Positions 7,496 to 12,917 of a stretch of DNA of 12,917 nucleotides are shown one piece after another. Below the pieces are notes generated by a model. It saw only the letters and a program-made list of their open reading frames with translations. It made no database searches and was not told where the DNA came from. Location: contig CANFGA010000036.1 of assembly GCA_947446335.1 (NCBI GenBank), positions 1 through 12,917 of the forward strand, written 5' to 3'. The position numbers were made by a program, and so were the translations under genes. How positions within the stretch are numbered: position 1 is the stretch's first letter; each line of letters opens with the position of its first letter. Source of the DNA: Oxalobacteraceae bacterium. GTDB taxonomy: Bacteria > Pseudomonadota > Gammaproteobacteria > Burkholderiales > Burkholderiaceae_D.

Positions 7496-7619
7496 GGCCT
7501 GTTCCGAGGCCTGCCATGACGTCATCTGGCCCTGGACCGAGCCGATCGCGCCGCCGCAGCGTTGTTCCGATATTTTGCGCATGTTTTGTTTTCCAATGAT
7601 GGATCCATTGATTTAACCG
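7496..7619 (+). promoter_or_regulatory. rseP-bamA spacer with palindromes and short repeats
   Basis: This 124-nt gap follows a run of almost gapless genes. It holds two perfect 10-bp palindromes, ATGACGTCAT (7516-7525) and ATGGATCCAT (7599-7608). The direct repeat GAGGCCTG occurs at 7494-7501 and 7506-7513, and TGTTCCGA at 7500-7507 and 7563-7570. The second palindrome lies 11 nt before the bamA ATG and can also pair as CAATG (7594-7598) with CATTG (7606-7610). I could not find a convincing -35/-10 pair or a sigma-E type promoter. A regulatory role is inferred only from the gap and the symmetry. Confidence 0.35.
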
Positions 7620-9953
7620 ATGAAATTACACACAGTTCGATTTGCCTTGCCACCCTCCCGCCGCAGCCTGATCGCCGCCGCCGTGCTGGCCTTTTGCACC
7701 GGCCATGCGATGGCCGTCGAGCCGTTTACCGTCAAGGATATCCGGGTCGAAGGGATACAGCGCACCGAGGCGGGCACCGTTTTCAGTTACTTGCCGGTAC
7801 GTGTAGGCGAGACATTCAATGACCAAAAGAGCATCGATGCCATCAAGGCGTTGTACGCCACCGGTTTTTTCAAAGATGTGCGCCTGGAAGTTGACGGCGG
7901 CGTCCTGGTCGTGCTGGTCGAGGAGCGTCCTGCGATTTCGCAAGTCACGTTTACCGGCACCAAGGAGTTTGAAAAGGATATCTTGCTGAAGGCGCTCAAG
8001 GATATCGGCGTGGGCGAAGCCAAGATTTTCGATAAGGCATCGGTGGACCGGGCCGAGCAGGAATTGAAGCGGCAATATTTGTCGCACGGTTTGTACGGCG
8101 TGAAGATCGCCACGACCATCACGCCGATCGAACGCAACCGGGTCAACGTGGTGTTCGCGGTCGACGAGGGCGAAGTGGCGCGCATCAAGCAGATCAATAT
8201 CGTGGGCAACAAGGCGTTTTCCGACAAGGTGCTGCGTGAACAGATCGCGCTCAATTCGGGCGGCTGGTTCAGCTGGTACACCAAGGCCGACCAGTATTCG
8301 AAGACCAAGCTCTCGGGCGACATCGAATCGCTGAAATCGTATTATTTGAACCGCGGTTACATCGAAATGCAAGTCGAATCGACCCAGGTCTCGATCACGC
8401 CCGACAAGAAGGATATCTACATCACGATCAACTTGAACGAAGGAGAGAAGTACACGATCTCTGGCGTCAAGTTCGAAGGCGAGATGTTCGGCCGCGAGGA
8501 AGAATTGAAGGCGCTGGTCTTGCTCAAGGCGGGCGATGTCTATTCCGGCGAGCGCATGACCGAGGGCAACAAGCGCATCTCGGAGCGCATGGGCACGTTC
8601 GGCTACGCGTTTGCCAATGTCAACGCCAATCCCGACATCGACCGTCAAAAGAAGGAAGTCGCGTTCACGATCTTCATCGATCCGGGCAAGCGCGCTTACG
8701 TGCGCCGCATGAACATCGCTGGCAACACGACCACCCGCGACGAGGTGATTCGGCGCGAATTCCGCCAGTTCGAAGGTTCCTGGTATGACAGCAACAAGAT
8801 CAAGATGTCGCGCGATCGGGTCGACCGCCTCGGTTACTTCAAGGAAGTGCAGATCGATACGCCGGAAGTGGCGGGCAGCACCGACCAGGTCGACGTGAAC
8901 GTGACGGTGGTTGAAAAACCGACCGGCAACTTCATGATCGGTGGCGCTTTTTCGCAATCCGAGAAATTCACTTTGTCGGCGTCGGTGCAGCAAGCCAACT
9001 TCGCCGGCAGCGGGAACACGGTCGGCGTCGAGCTCAATACCAGCAAATTCAGCCGCACGATCGCCTTTTCACAGACCAATCCGTACTTCACCGACGATGG
9101 CGTCTCGCGCAGTTTCGAGCTGTATTTGCGCACCACGCGCCCGCCGGCAGTCAACATCGGCAATTACACGATCAAGCAGACCGGTGCCCGGGTCAGTTTC
9201 GGCGTGCCGTTCTCCGAACTCGATACGATCTTTTTTGGCATCGGCCTCGAGCGCACGATGGTCGATACCGATATCACCAGCCCATTGCGTTACAAAAGGT
9301 ATGTCAGCAGCACCGGCGGTCCGGTCAGCGGCATCGGTTCCGTCAGCACCAACTCGGTGCCTTTGACTGCGGCATGGCAGCGCGACAACCGCGACAGCGC
9401 ACTCACGCCGAGCACTGGACGTTACCAGCGTGCCAATCTGGAAGTCGATTTGATCGGCGATGCCAAGTATTACCGCGCAATTTACGAGCAACAGTATTAC
9501 CGTCCGGTGATCCGCAACGTGACGCTGGCACTCAAGGGCGAAGTCGACTATGGTCGCGGCTTGGGCGGCACCGCCTATCCGATCTTCAAGAACTTCTATG
9601 GCGGCGGCATCGGTTCGGTGCGCGGTTACCAGAGCTCGTCGCTCGGTGTCGTTGACACCAACCTCGATGCGCTCGGTGGCGCTGCGCGCCTGATCGGCAA
9701 CGTCGAGTTGCAGATGCCATTCCCCGGTTCCGGCAATGACCGCAGCTTGCGCTGGTTCGGTTTCGTCGATGGCGGCCAGGTCTATCAAGAGGGCGAAAAG
9801 TTGCGCGCTTCCGAGCTGCGTTATTCGACTGGTATCGGCATCAGCTGGATTTCGCCGGTGGGCCCGCTCAAGCTGAGCTATGCCAAGCCGCTCAATGCCA
9901 AGCCGGGTGACCGCCTCGAACGTTTCCAGTTCCAGATGGGCACCGGTTTTTGA
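7620..9953 (+). CDS. bamA: Outer membrane protein assembly factor BamA
   Basis: BamA is the essential core of the BAM complex, which folds beta-barrel proteins into the outer membrane. The 777-residue product starts with a Sec signal peptide (basic MKLHTVRFALPPSRR, hydrophobic core 17-26, likely cut after Ala32 in AMA). Five POTRA domains follow at roughly 35-104, 105-185, 188-275, 278-357 and 358-433, seen as repeated starts such as ITPIERN, QINIVGNKAF, VKFEGEMFG and MNIAGNTTT. A C-terminal barrel runs from about 436, with the VRGY loop-6 motif at 667-670 and a terminal phenylalanine (beta signal, residues FQMGTGF). No Shine-Dalgarno is visible before the ATG, but the signal peptide fixes the start. 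Standard neighbour of rseP and skp. Identification is certain. Confidence 0.97.
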   Translation: MKLHTVRFALPPSRRSLIAAAVLAFCTGHAMAVEPFTVKDIRVEGIQRTEAGTVFSYLPVRVGETFNDQKSIDAIKALYATGFFKDVRLEVDGGVLVVLVEERPAISQVTFTGTKEFEKDILLKALKDIGVGEAKIFDKASVDRAEQELKRQYLSHGLYGVKIATTITPIERNRVNVVFAVDEGEVARIKQINIVGNKAFSDKVLREQIALNSGGWFSWYTKADQYSKTKLSGDIESLKSYYLNRGYIEMQVESTQVSITPDKKDIYITINLNEGEKYTISGVKFEGEMFGREEELKALVLLKAGDVYSGERMTEGNKRISERMGTFGYAFANVNANPDIDRQKKEVAFTIFIDPGKRAYVRRMNIAGNTTTRDEVIRREFRQFEGSWYDSNKIKMSRDRVDRLGYFKEVQIDTPEVAGSTDQVDVNVTVVEKPTGNFMIGGAFSQSEKFTLSASVQQANFAGSGNTVGVELNTSKFSRTIAFSQTNPYFTDDGVSRSFELYLRTTRPPAVNIGNYTIKQTGARVSFGVPFSELDTIFFGIGLERTMVDTDITSPLRYKRYVSSTGGPVSGIGSVSTNSVPLTAAWQRDNRDSALTPSTGRYQRANLEVDLIGDAKYYRAIYEQQYYRPVIRNVTLALKGEVDYGRGLGGTAYPIFKNFYGGGIGSVRGYQSSSLGVVDTNLDALGGAARLIGNVELQMPFPGSGNDRSLRWFGFVDGGQVYQEGEKLRASELRYSTGIGISWISPVGPLKLSYAKPLNAKPGDRLERFQFQMGTGF

Positions 9954-9978
9954 TCGACGCTTGTCGGCATTTTATAAT
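9950..9978 (+). promoter_or_regulatory. Candidate sigma-70 promoter for skp
   Basis: TTGATC (9950-9955), overlapping the bamA stop codon, is followed by a 17-nt spacer and a perfect TATAAT (9973-9978). The -10 fits the consensus at all six bases and the -35 at four of six. The expected start of transcription, near 9985, would leave a leader of only about a dozen bases before the TTG start of skp, with the GGAG at 9987-9990 near the 5' end. This is a computed-by-eye match, not proof of activity. Confidence 0.5.
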
Positions 9979-9986
9979 TTGATCAC

Positions 9987-9990
9987 GGAG
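9987..9990 (+). promoter_or_regulatory. Ribosome binding site that sets the skp TTG start
   Basis: GGAG at 9987-9990 is 7 nt upstream of TTG (9998-10000). The only other nearby in-frame start, Met22, lies inside the signal peptide. The site therefore supports a TTG initiation codon. Confidence 0.75.
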
Positions 9991-9997
9991 AATCACG

Positions 9998-10510
9998 TTG
10001 AAGACTATTTCCGCTACATTACCCAGATATCTGGCCGTGCTGGCACTGTGCTGGTGTTCGATGGCTGCAGTGCAAGCCCAGGAAACCAAGATCGCCTGGC
10101 TCAGCACCGAGCGCATCTACAATGAATCGAGGCTGGCCAAGCTGGCTGGCGAGAAGCTGGCCGAGGAATTCAAGAGCCGGGAAAAGGCGGTGCAGGATCT
10201 GGGCGCCCGCTTCCAGGTTGCCAGCACCAAGCTGGAAAAGGAATTGCCGACCCTGTCCGAGACCGAGCGCGCCAAGCGTCAGCGCGAGTTTTTCGAACTG
10301 GACAAGGAATTGCAGCGCCGCCAGCGTGAATTTCGCGAAGACTTGAACCAGCGCACCAATGAAGAGCGCGCCTCGATCTCGGACAAGGCGACCAAGATCA
10401 TCAAGCAAATGGCGCAAGTCGAAGGTTTCGATATCGTGCTGCAAGATGCGGTCTGGGCCAATCCGCGCATCGATATCACCGATAAAGTGTTGAAGGCACT
10501 CGATAAATAA
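9998..10510 (+). CDS. skp: Periplasmic OMP chaperone Skp (OmpH family)
   Basis: Skp is a trimeric periplasmic chaperone that holds unfolded outer-membrane proteins on their way to BamA. The 170-residue product has a signal peptide (MKTISATLPR, hydrophobic 11-24, cleavage likely after AVQA at residue 27), then a short beta start (KIAWLSTERIYNES) and long charged helices, about residues 40-140, rich in Glu, Lys, Arg and Gln, that form the tentacles. The C-terminal part VEGFDIVLQDAVWANPRIDI is typical of the OmpH family. Translation starts at TTG, supported by GGAG 7 nt upstream. The gene lies 44 nt after bamA and has its own promoter candidate, and is 16 nt before lpxD. The cysteines in the signal peptide (LALCWC) do not form a good lipobox followed by a plausible lipoprotein, so I call it soluble. 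Confidence 0.93.
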   Translation: MKTISATLPRYLAVLALCWCSMAAVQAQETKIAWLSTERIYNESRLAKLAGEKLAEEFKSREKAVQDLGARFQVASTKLEKELPTLSETERAKRQREFFELDKELQRRQREFREDLNQRTNEERASISDKATKIIKQMAQVEGFDIVLQDAVWANPRIDITDKVLKALDK

Positions 10511-10526
10511 TCTTGAAAAGGCCAGC

Positions 10527-11588
10527 ATGAGCACGCCACTGGGAGAGTTGGTCGAACGCCTCGGAGGGCAACTGGTGGGCGACCCGAATCTGCAGGTGTC
10601 CGGGATCGCGCCGCTCGCGGACGCCGGCGCTGCGCAGATCAGCTTTCTGAGCAACAGCAAGTTTCGTGCACAGGCGGCGCAAAGCGGCGCCGCGGCGCTG
10701 ATCGTCTCAAACGCGGATGACGCCTTTGTCGCCTCATCGTACTTCGGTGCGCGCATCATCACGCCCAATCCTTACGTCTATTTTGCCCGCGCCTCGCAAT
10801 TTTTTGCCAGCCGCGACCAGATCGCACCAAAGCCCGGCATCCACGCCAGCGCCAGCGTGGCGGCCAGCGCGTGCGTCGATGCCAGCGCCCACATCGGCGC
10901 CCAGGTTGTGATTGAAGACGGGGCCGTGATCGAAGCCGGGGTCGTCATCGATGCCGGTTGCGTGATCGGGCGCGACTCTGTGATCGGCGTTGCCACCCAT
11001 CTGTTTGCCAACGTGACCTTTCACGCGCGCTGCCAGATCGGCGCGCGCGGGATCATCCATTCTGGCGCCGTGATCGGCACCGACGGCTTCGGCTTCGCCA
11101 ACGAAGGCGGGGTCTACATCAAGATCGCCCAAACCGGGCGCGTGCTGATCGGCGATGATGTCGACATCGGCGCCAACACGACGATCGATCGCGGCGCGCT
11201 GGCCGATACCATCATCGAAGATGGCGTGAAACTGGATAACCAGATCCAGATCGGTCACAATTGCCATATCGGCGCGCATACGGCGATGGCCGGCTGCGTT
11301 GGCGTGGCCGGCAGCGCCATCATCGGCAAATACTGCACCTTCGGTGGCGCCGCGATGGTGCTGGGCCACCTGACGATCGCCGACCATGTCCATGTCTCCT
11401 CGGGCAGCATGGTGTCGCGTTCGATCCACGAGCCGGGCCAGTACACCGGCTTTTACCCGTTGGCCAAGAATGCCGACTGGGAAAAAAGCGCCGCCATCGT
11501 ACGCAATCTGTCCACGCTGCGCGAACGCATCCGCGCGCTGGAAAAAACCATCAAGACTCTGACGCCTCAACCAGTGAATCAACAATAA
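10527..11588 (+). CDS. lpxD: UDP-3-O-(3-hydroxyacyl)glucosamine N-acyltransferase
   Basis: LpxD adds the second, amide-linked 3-hydroxyacyl chain from acyl-ACP to UDP-3-O-acyl-glucosamine in lipid A synthesis. The 353-residue product has the N-terminal uridine-binding domain (about 1-100, with QISFLSNSKFRAQAAQSGAA at 37-56), then a left-handed beta-helix of hexapeptide repeats (about 103-295), and a C-terminal helical tail (about 318-345). His244 in DNQIQIGHN matches the catalytic His239 of E. coli and His281 matches its His276. GTDGFGF (184-190) and the ANTTIDRGAL segment (216-225) are family marks. AAAAGG (10516-10521) lies 5 nt before the ATG. Methionine 295 occupies the position of E. coli Met290, linked to acyl length choice. 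It is 2 nt upstream of fabZ. Identification is certain. Confidence 0.97.
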   Translation: MSTPLGELVERLGGQLVGDPNLQVSGIAPLADAGAAQISFLSNSKFRAQAAQSGAAALIVSNADDAFVASSYFGARIITPNPYVYFARASQFFASRDQIAPKPGIHASASVAASACVDASAHIGAQVVIEDGAVIEAGVVIDAGCVIGRDSVIGVATHLFANVTFHARCQIGARGIIHSGAVIGTDGFGFANEGGVYIKIAQTGRVLIGDDVDIGANTTIDRGALADTIIEDGVKLDNQIQIGHNCHIGAHTAMAGCVGVAGSAIIGKYCTFGGAAMVLGHLTIADHVHVSSGSMVSRSIHEPGQYTGFYPLAKNADWEKSAAIVRNLSTLRERIRALEKTIKTLTPQPVNQQ

Positions 11589-11590
11589 AA

Positions 11591-12088
11591 ATGACCAATC
11601 CAGAAAAGAAGTGCCTCGACATCCATCAAATCAAGCAATACCTGCCGCATCGTTACCCGATGCTGCTGGTCGACCGTGTGCTGGACTGGGAGTCGGGCAA
11701 GCGCATCACCGCGATCAAGAATGTCACGATCAATGAAGAATTTTTCAATGGCCATTTCCCGCACAAGCCGGTGATGCCGGGTGTCCTGATGATCGAAGCG
11801 ATGGCGCAAACTGCCGCCATCTTGTCGTTCCTGACGATGGATATCAAGCCCGATGAAAATTCGGTGGTCTATTTCGTCGGTATCGACAAGGCCCGCTTCA
11901 AGCGTCCGGTCGAGCCGGGCGACCAGTTGAAGATGGATGTCGAGATCGTGCGCATCGCGCGCGGCATCTGGAAATACCAGGCGGTCGGCAGCGTCGACGG
12001 CAAGGTCGCAGTGGAAGCCGAATTGATGTGCACGATCCGCAGCGCCCAGGATGCCAGCCAACCCATGAGCCCCGCTGCGGTGTCGTAA
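11591..12088 (+). CDS. fabZ: 3-hydroxyacyl-[acyl-carrier-protein] dehydratase FabZ
   Basis: FabZ dehydrates 3-hydroxyacyl-ACP in fatty acid elongation and thus competes with LpxA and LpxD for the same 3-hydroxyacyl-ACP pool, which explains its place between them. The 165-residue product is a single hot-dog domain. It shows IHQIKQYLPHRYPMLLVDRV (11-30), the catalytic His55 in FNGHFPHKPVMPG and Glu69 in MIEAMAQ. About 12-15 residues after the fold (SAQDASQPMSPAAVS) form a tail absent from E. coli FabZ (151 residues). The frame is open upstream inside lpxD, but the ATG at 11591 matches the usual N-terminus and is 2 nt after the lpxD stop. No clear ribosome binding site; coupling is likely. Its stop overlaps the lpxA ATG (TAATG). 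Confidence 0.97.
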   Translation: MTNPEKKCLDIHQIKQYLPHRYPMLLVDRVLDWESGKRITAIKNVTINEEFFNGHFPHKPVMPGVLMIEAMAQTAAILSFLTMDIKPDENSVVYFVGIDKARFKRPVEPGDQLKMDVEIVRIARGIWKYQAVGSVDGKVAVEAELMCTIRSAQDASQPMSPAAVS

Positions 12089-12876
12089 TGGCGTCCATCC
12101 ATCCCACCGCGCTGGTCGATAGCAAGGCGCAATTGGATAGTTCAGTCGAGATCGGCCCGTATTCGATCATCGGCGCCAACGTCACGATCGGCGCCGGCAC
12201 CAAGGTCGGCCCGCACGTGGTGATCGAAGGCCATACGACGATCGGCTGCGACAATACTTTTTTCCAGTTCTCGTCGATCGGGGCCGCCCCGCAAGACAAG
12301 AAGTGGGATGGCGAACCGACTCGCCTCGAGATTGGCGACCGCAACACGATCCGTGAATTTTGCACCTTCAACACCGGCACCATGCAAGATGCCGGCGTCA
12401 CGCGTCTGGGGCACGACAACTGGATTTCGGCGTATGTCCACCTGGCGCATGATTGCCAGGTTGGTAATAACACCATCTTTTCAAACAATGCGCAACTGGC
12501 CGGCCATGTCCGCATCGGCGACTGGGTGATTCTGTCCGGCTTTGCCAACGTGCACCAGTTTTGCCATATCGGCGCGCATGCCTTTGTCGGCATGAGCACC
12601 AGTTTGACCCAGGACGTGCCGCCTTATGTGTTGTTGTCGGGCAATCCTGCCGCTGCGCATGGCGTCAATGTCGAAGGCTTGAAGCGGCGCGGCTTCACGC
12701 GGCCCCAGATCGATGGCATACGCACCGCCTATAAGCTCATTTACCGTTCGAATTTGACGCTGGAAGAAGCGAAAGTGGCGCTGCTGGAAGAAGAGATGGC
12801 ATCGGTCGATGCTGCCGTTCAGATCCGCGCGATGCGTGAATTTCTCAGCACGGCGACCCGTGGCATCGTGCGCTGA
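12088..12876 (+). CDS. lpxA: UDP-N-acetylglucosamine O-acyltransferase LpxA
   Basis: LpxA transfers a 3-hydroxyacyl chain from ACP to the 3-OH of UDP-GlcNAc, the first step of lipid A synthesis. The 262-residue product has exactly the E. coli length. It consists of hexapeptide repeats forming a left-handed beta-helix (about 1-185) and a C-terminal helical domain. His121 in YVHLAHDC matches the catalytic His125; His118, His140 and His156 match His122, His144 and His160. At the acyl-chain ruler position (E. coli Gly173) this protein has Met169, as in Pseudomonas aeruginosa LpxA, which uses C10 chains. The ATG shares a base with the fabZ stop; the frame extends upstream to 12028 but that start would lie within fabZ and add 20 unrelated residues. 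lpxB would normally come next but is outside the window. Confidence 0.97.
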   Translation: MASIHPTALVDSKAQLDSSVEIGPYSIIGANVTIGAGTKVGPHVVIEGHTTIGCDNTFFQFSSIGAAPQDKKWDGEPTRLEIGDRNTIREFCTFNTGTMQDAGVTRLGHDNWISAYVHLAHDCQVGNNTIFSNNAQLAGHVRIGDWVILSGFANVHQFCHIGAHAFVGMSTSLTQDVPPYVLLSGNPAAAHGVNVEGLKRRGFTRPQIDGIRTAYKLIYRSNLTLEEAKVALLEEEMASVDAAVQIRAMREFLSTATRGIVR

Positions 12877-12917
12877 AGGAGTGACGGGCGCCGTCGCTTC
12901 TGGCGCCGCTTTGTCGG
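12877..12917 (+). other. Start of the spacer or next gene after lpxA
   Basis: Only 41 nt remain. AAGGAG (12876-12881) overlaps the lpxA stop and looks like a ribosome binding site for a following gene, usually lpxB in this cluster. The two GGCGCC copies at 12887-12892 and 12902-12907 could pair across a 9-nt loop, followed by only three T. No start codon for the next gene can be chosen from this. Confidence 0.3.

Noticed and set aside
7496..7619. Sigma-E type promoter before bamA
   Set aside because: Sigma-E promoters are known ahead of bamA/skp-type genes, but no GGAACTT-like and TCTGA-like pair with the right spacing was found on the + strand.
11261..11590. 110-residue extension of the fabZ frame inside lpxD
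   Set aside because: It is lpxD read in another frame; FabZ has a standard N-terminus at 11591.
12028..12087. 20-residue extension of lpxA inside fabZ
   Set aside because: The 262-residue form matches family length exactly and the TAATG junction is a typical start.
12887..12912. Terminator after lpxA from the two GGCGCC copies
   Set aside because: Each copy is itself a palindrome, only three T follow, and a Shine-Dalgarno-like site precedes it, so a continuing gene is at least as likely.
1..12917. CRISPR array, insertion sequence, tRNA, phage gene or defence system
   Set aside because: No array of direct repeats, transposase-like or tRNA-like sequence was seen; every long stretch is covered by known housekeeping genes in a conserved order with uniform codon use.

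Overview
The window is a complete, ordinary-looking run of housekeeping genes, all on the + strand: rpsB - tsf - pyrH - frr - uppS - cdsA - dxr - rseP - bamA - skp - lpxD - fabZ - lpxA. It breaks off 41 bases after lpxA, where lpxB usually follows. This gene order is the classic proteobacterial translation / isoprenoid / envelope-assembly cluster. The GC-rich codon use and protein details (BamA, Skp and LpxA for an outer membrane; RseP; a 303-residue EF-Ts) point to a Gram-negative betaproteobacterium of the order Burkholderiales. The Oxalobacteraceae (Herbaspirillum/Janthinobacterium/Collimonas-like) are my best guess, but the family rests on recollection of similar proteins and the genus cannot be fixed from here.

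Layout. Positions 1-1882 hold the translation pair rpsB (S2) and tsf (EF-Ts), each followed by a textbook intrinsic terminator (832-859 and 1855-1882). Positions 1976-3285 hold pyrH (UMP kinase) and frr (ribosome recycling factor). Positions 3366-7495 hold uppS, cdsA, dxr and rseP, packed with 1-nt overlaps or gaps of 1-11 nt. Positions 7496-7619 form a 124-nt non-coding stretch with two perfect 10-bp palindromes. Positions 7620-10510 hold bamA and skp, with a good sigma-70-type promoter candidate at the bamA stop codon reading into skp, which starts with TTG. Positions 10527-12876 hold lpxD, fabZ and lpxA, again tightly coupled.

How the genes work together. S2, EF-Ts and RRF serve translation. 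UMP kinase supplies UDP/UTP/CTP, and so the nucleotide part of UDP-GlcNAc and CDP-diacylglycerol. Dxr feeds the MEP isoprenoid pathway, whose product UppS extends to undecaprenyl diphosphate, the carrier for peptidoglycan and O-antigen. CdsA makes CDP-diacylglycerol for phospholipids. LpxA, LpxD and FabZ make and acylate the lipid A precursor. Skp and BamA deliver and insert outer-membrane proteins, and RseP is the intramembrane protease of the envelope stress pathway. The cluster couples growth to envelope building.

I found no mobile element, CRISPR array, tRNA, rRNA, riboswitch, pseudogene or foreign-looking insertion, and no undescribed system. The points worth a second look are regulatory: the rpsB leader hairpin over the ribosome binding site, tsf bracketed by terminators, palindromes upstream of bamA, and the skp promoter. 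One is biochemical: a methionine at the acyl-chain ruler position of LpxA, predicting C10 hydroxyacyl chains in lipid A.
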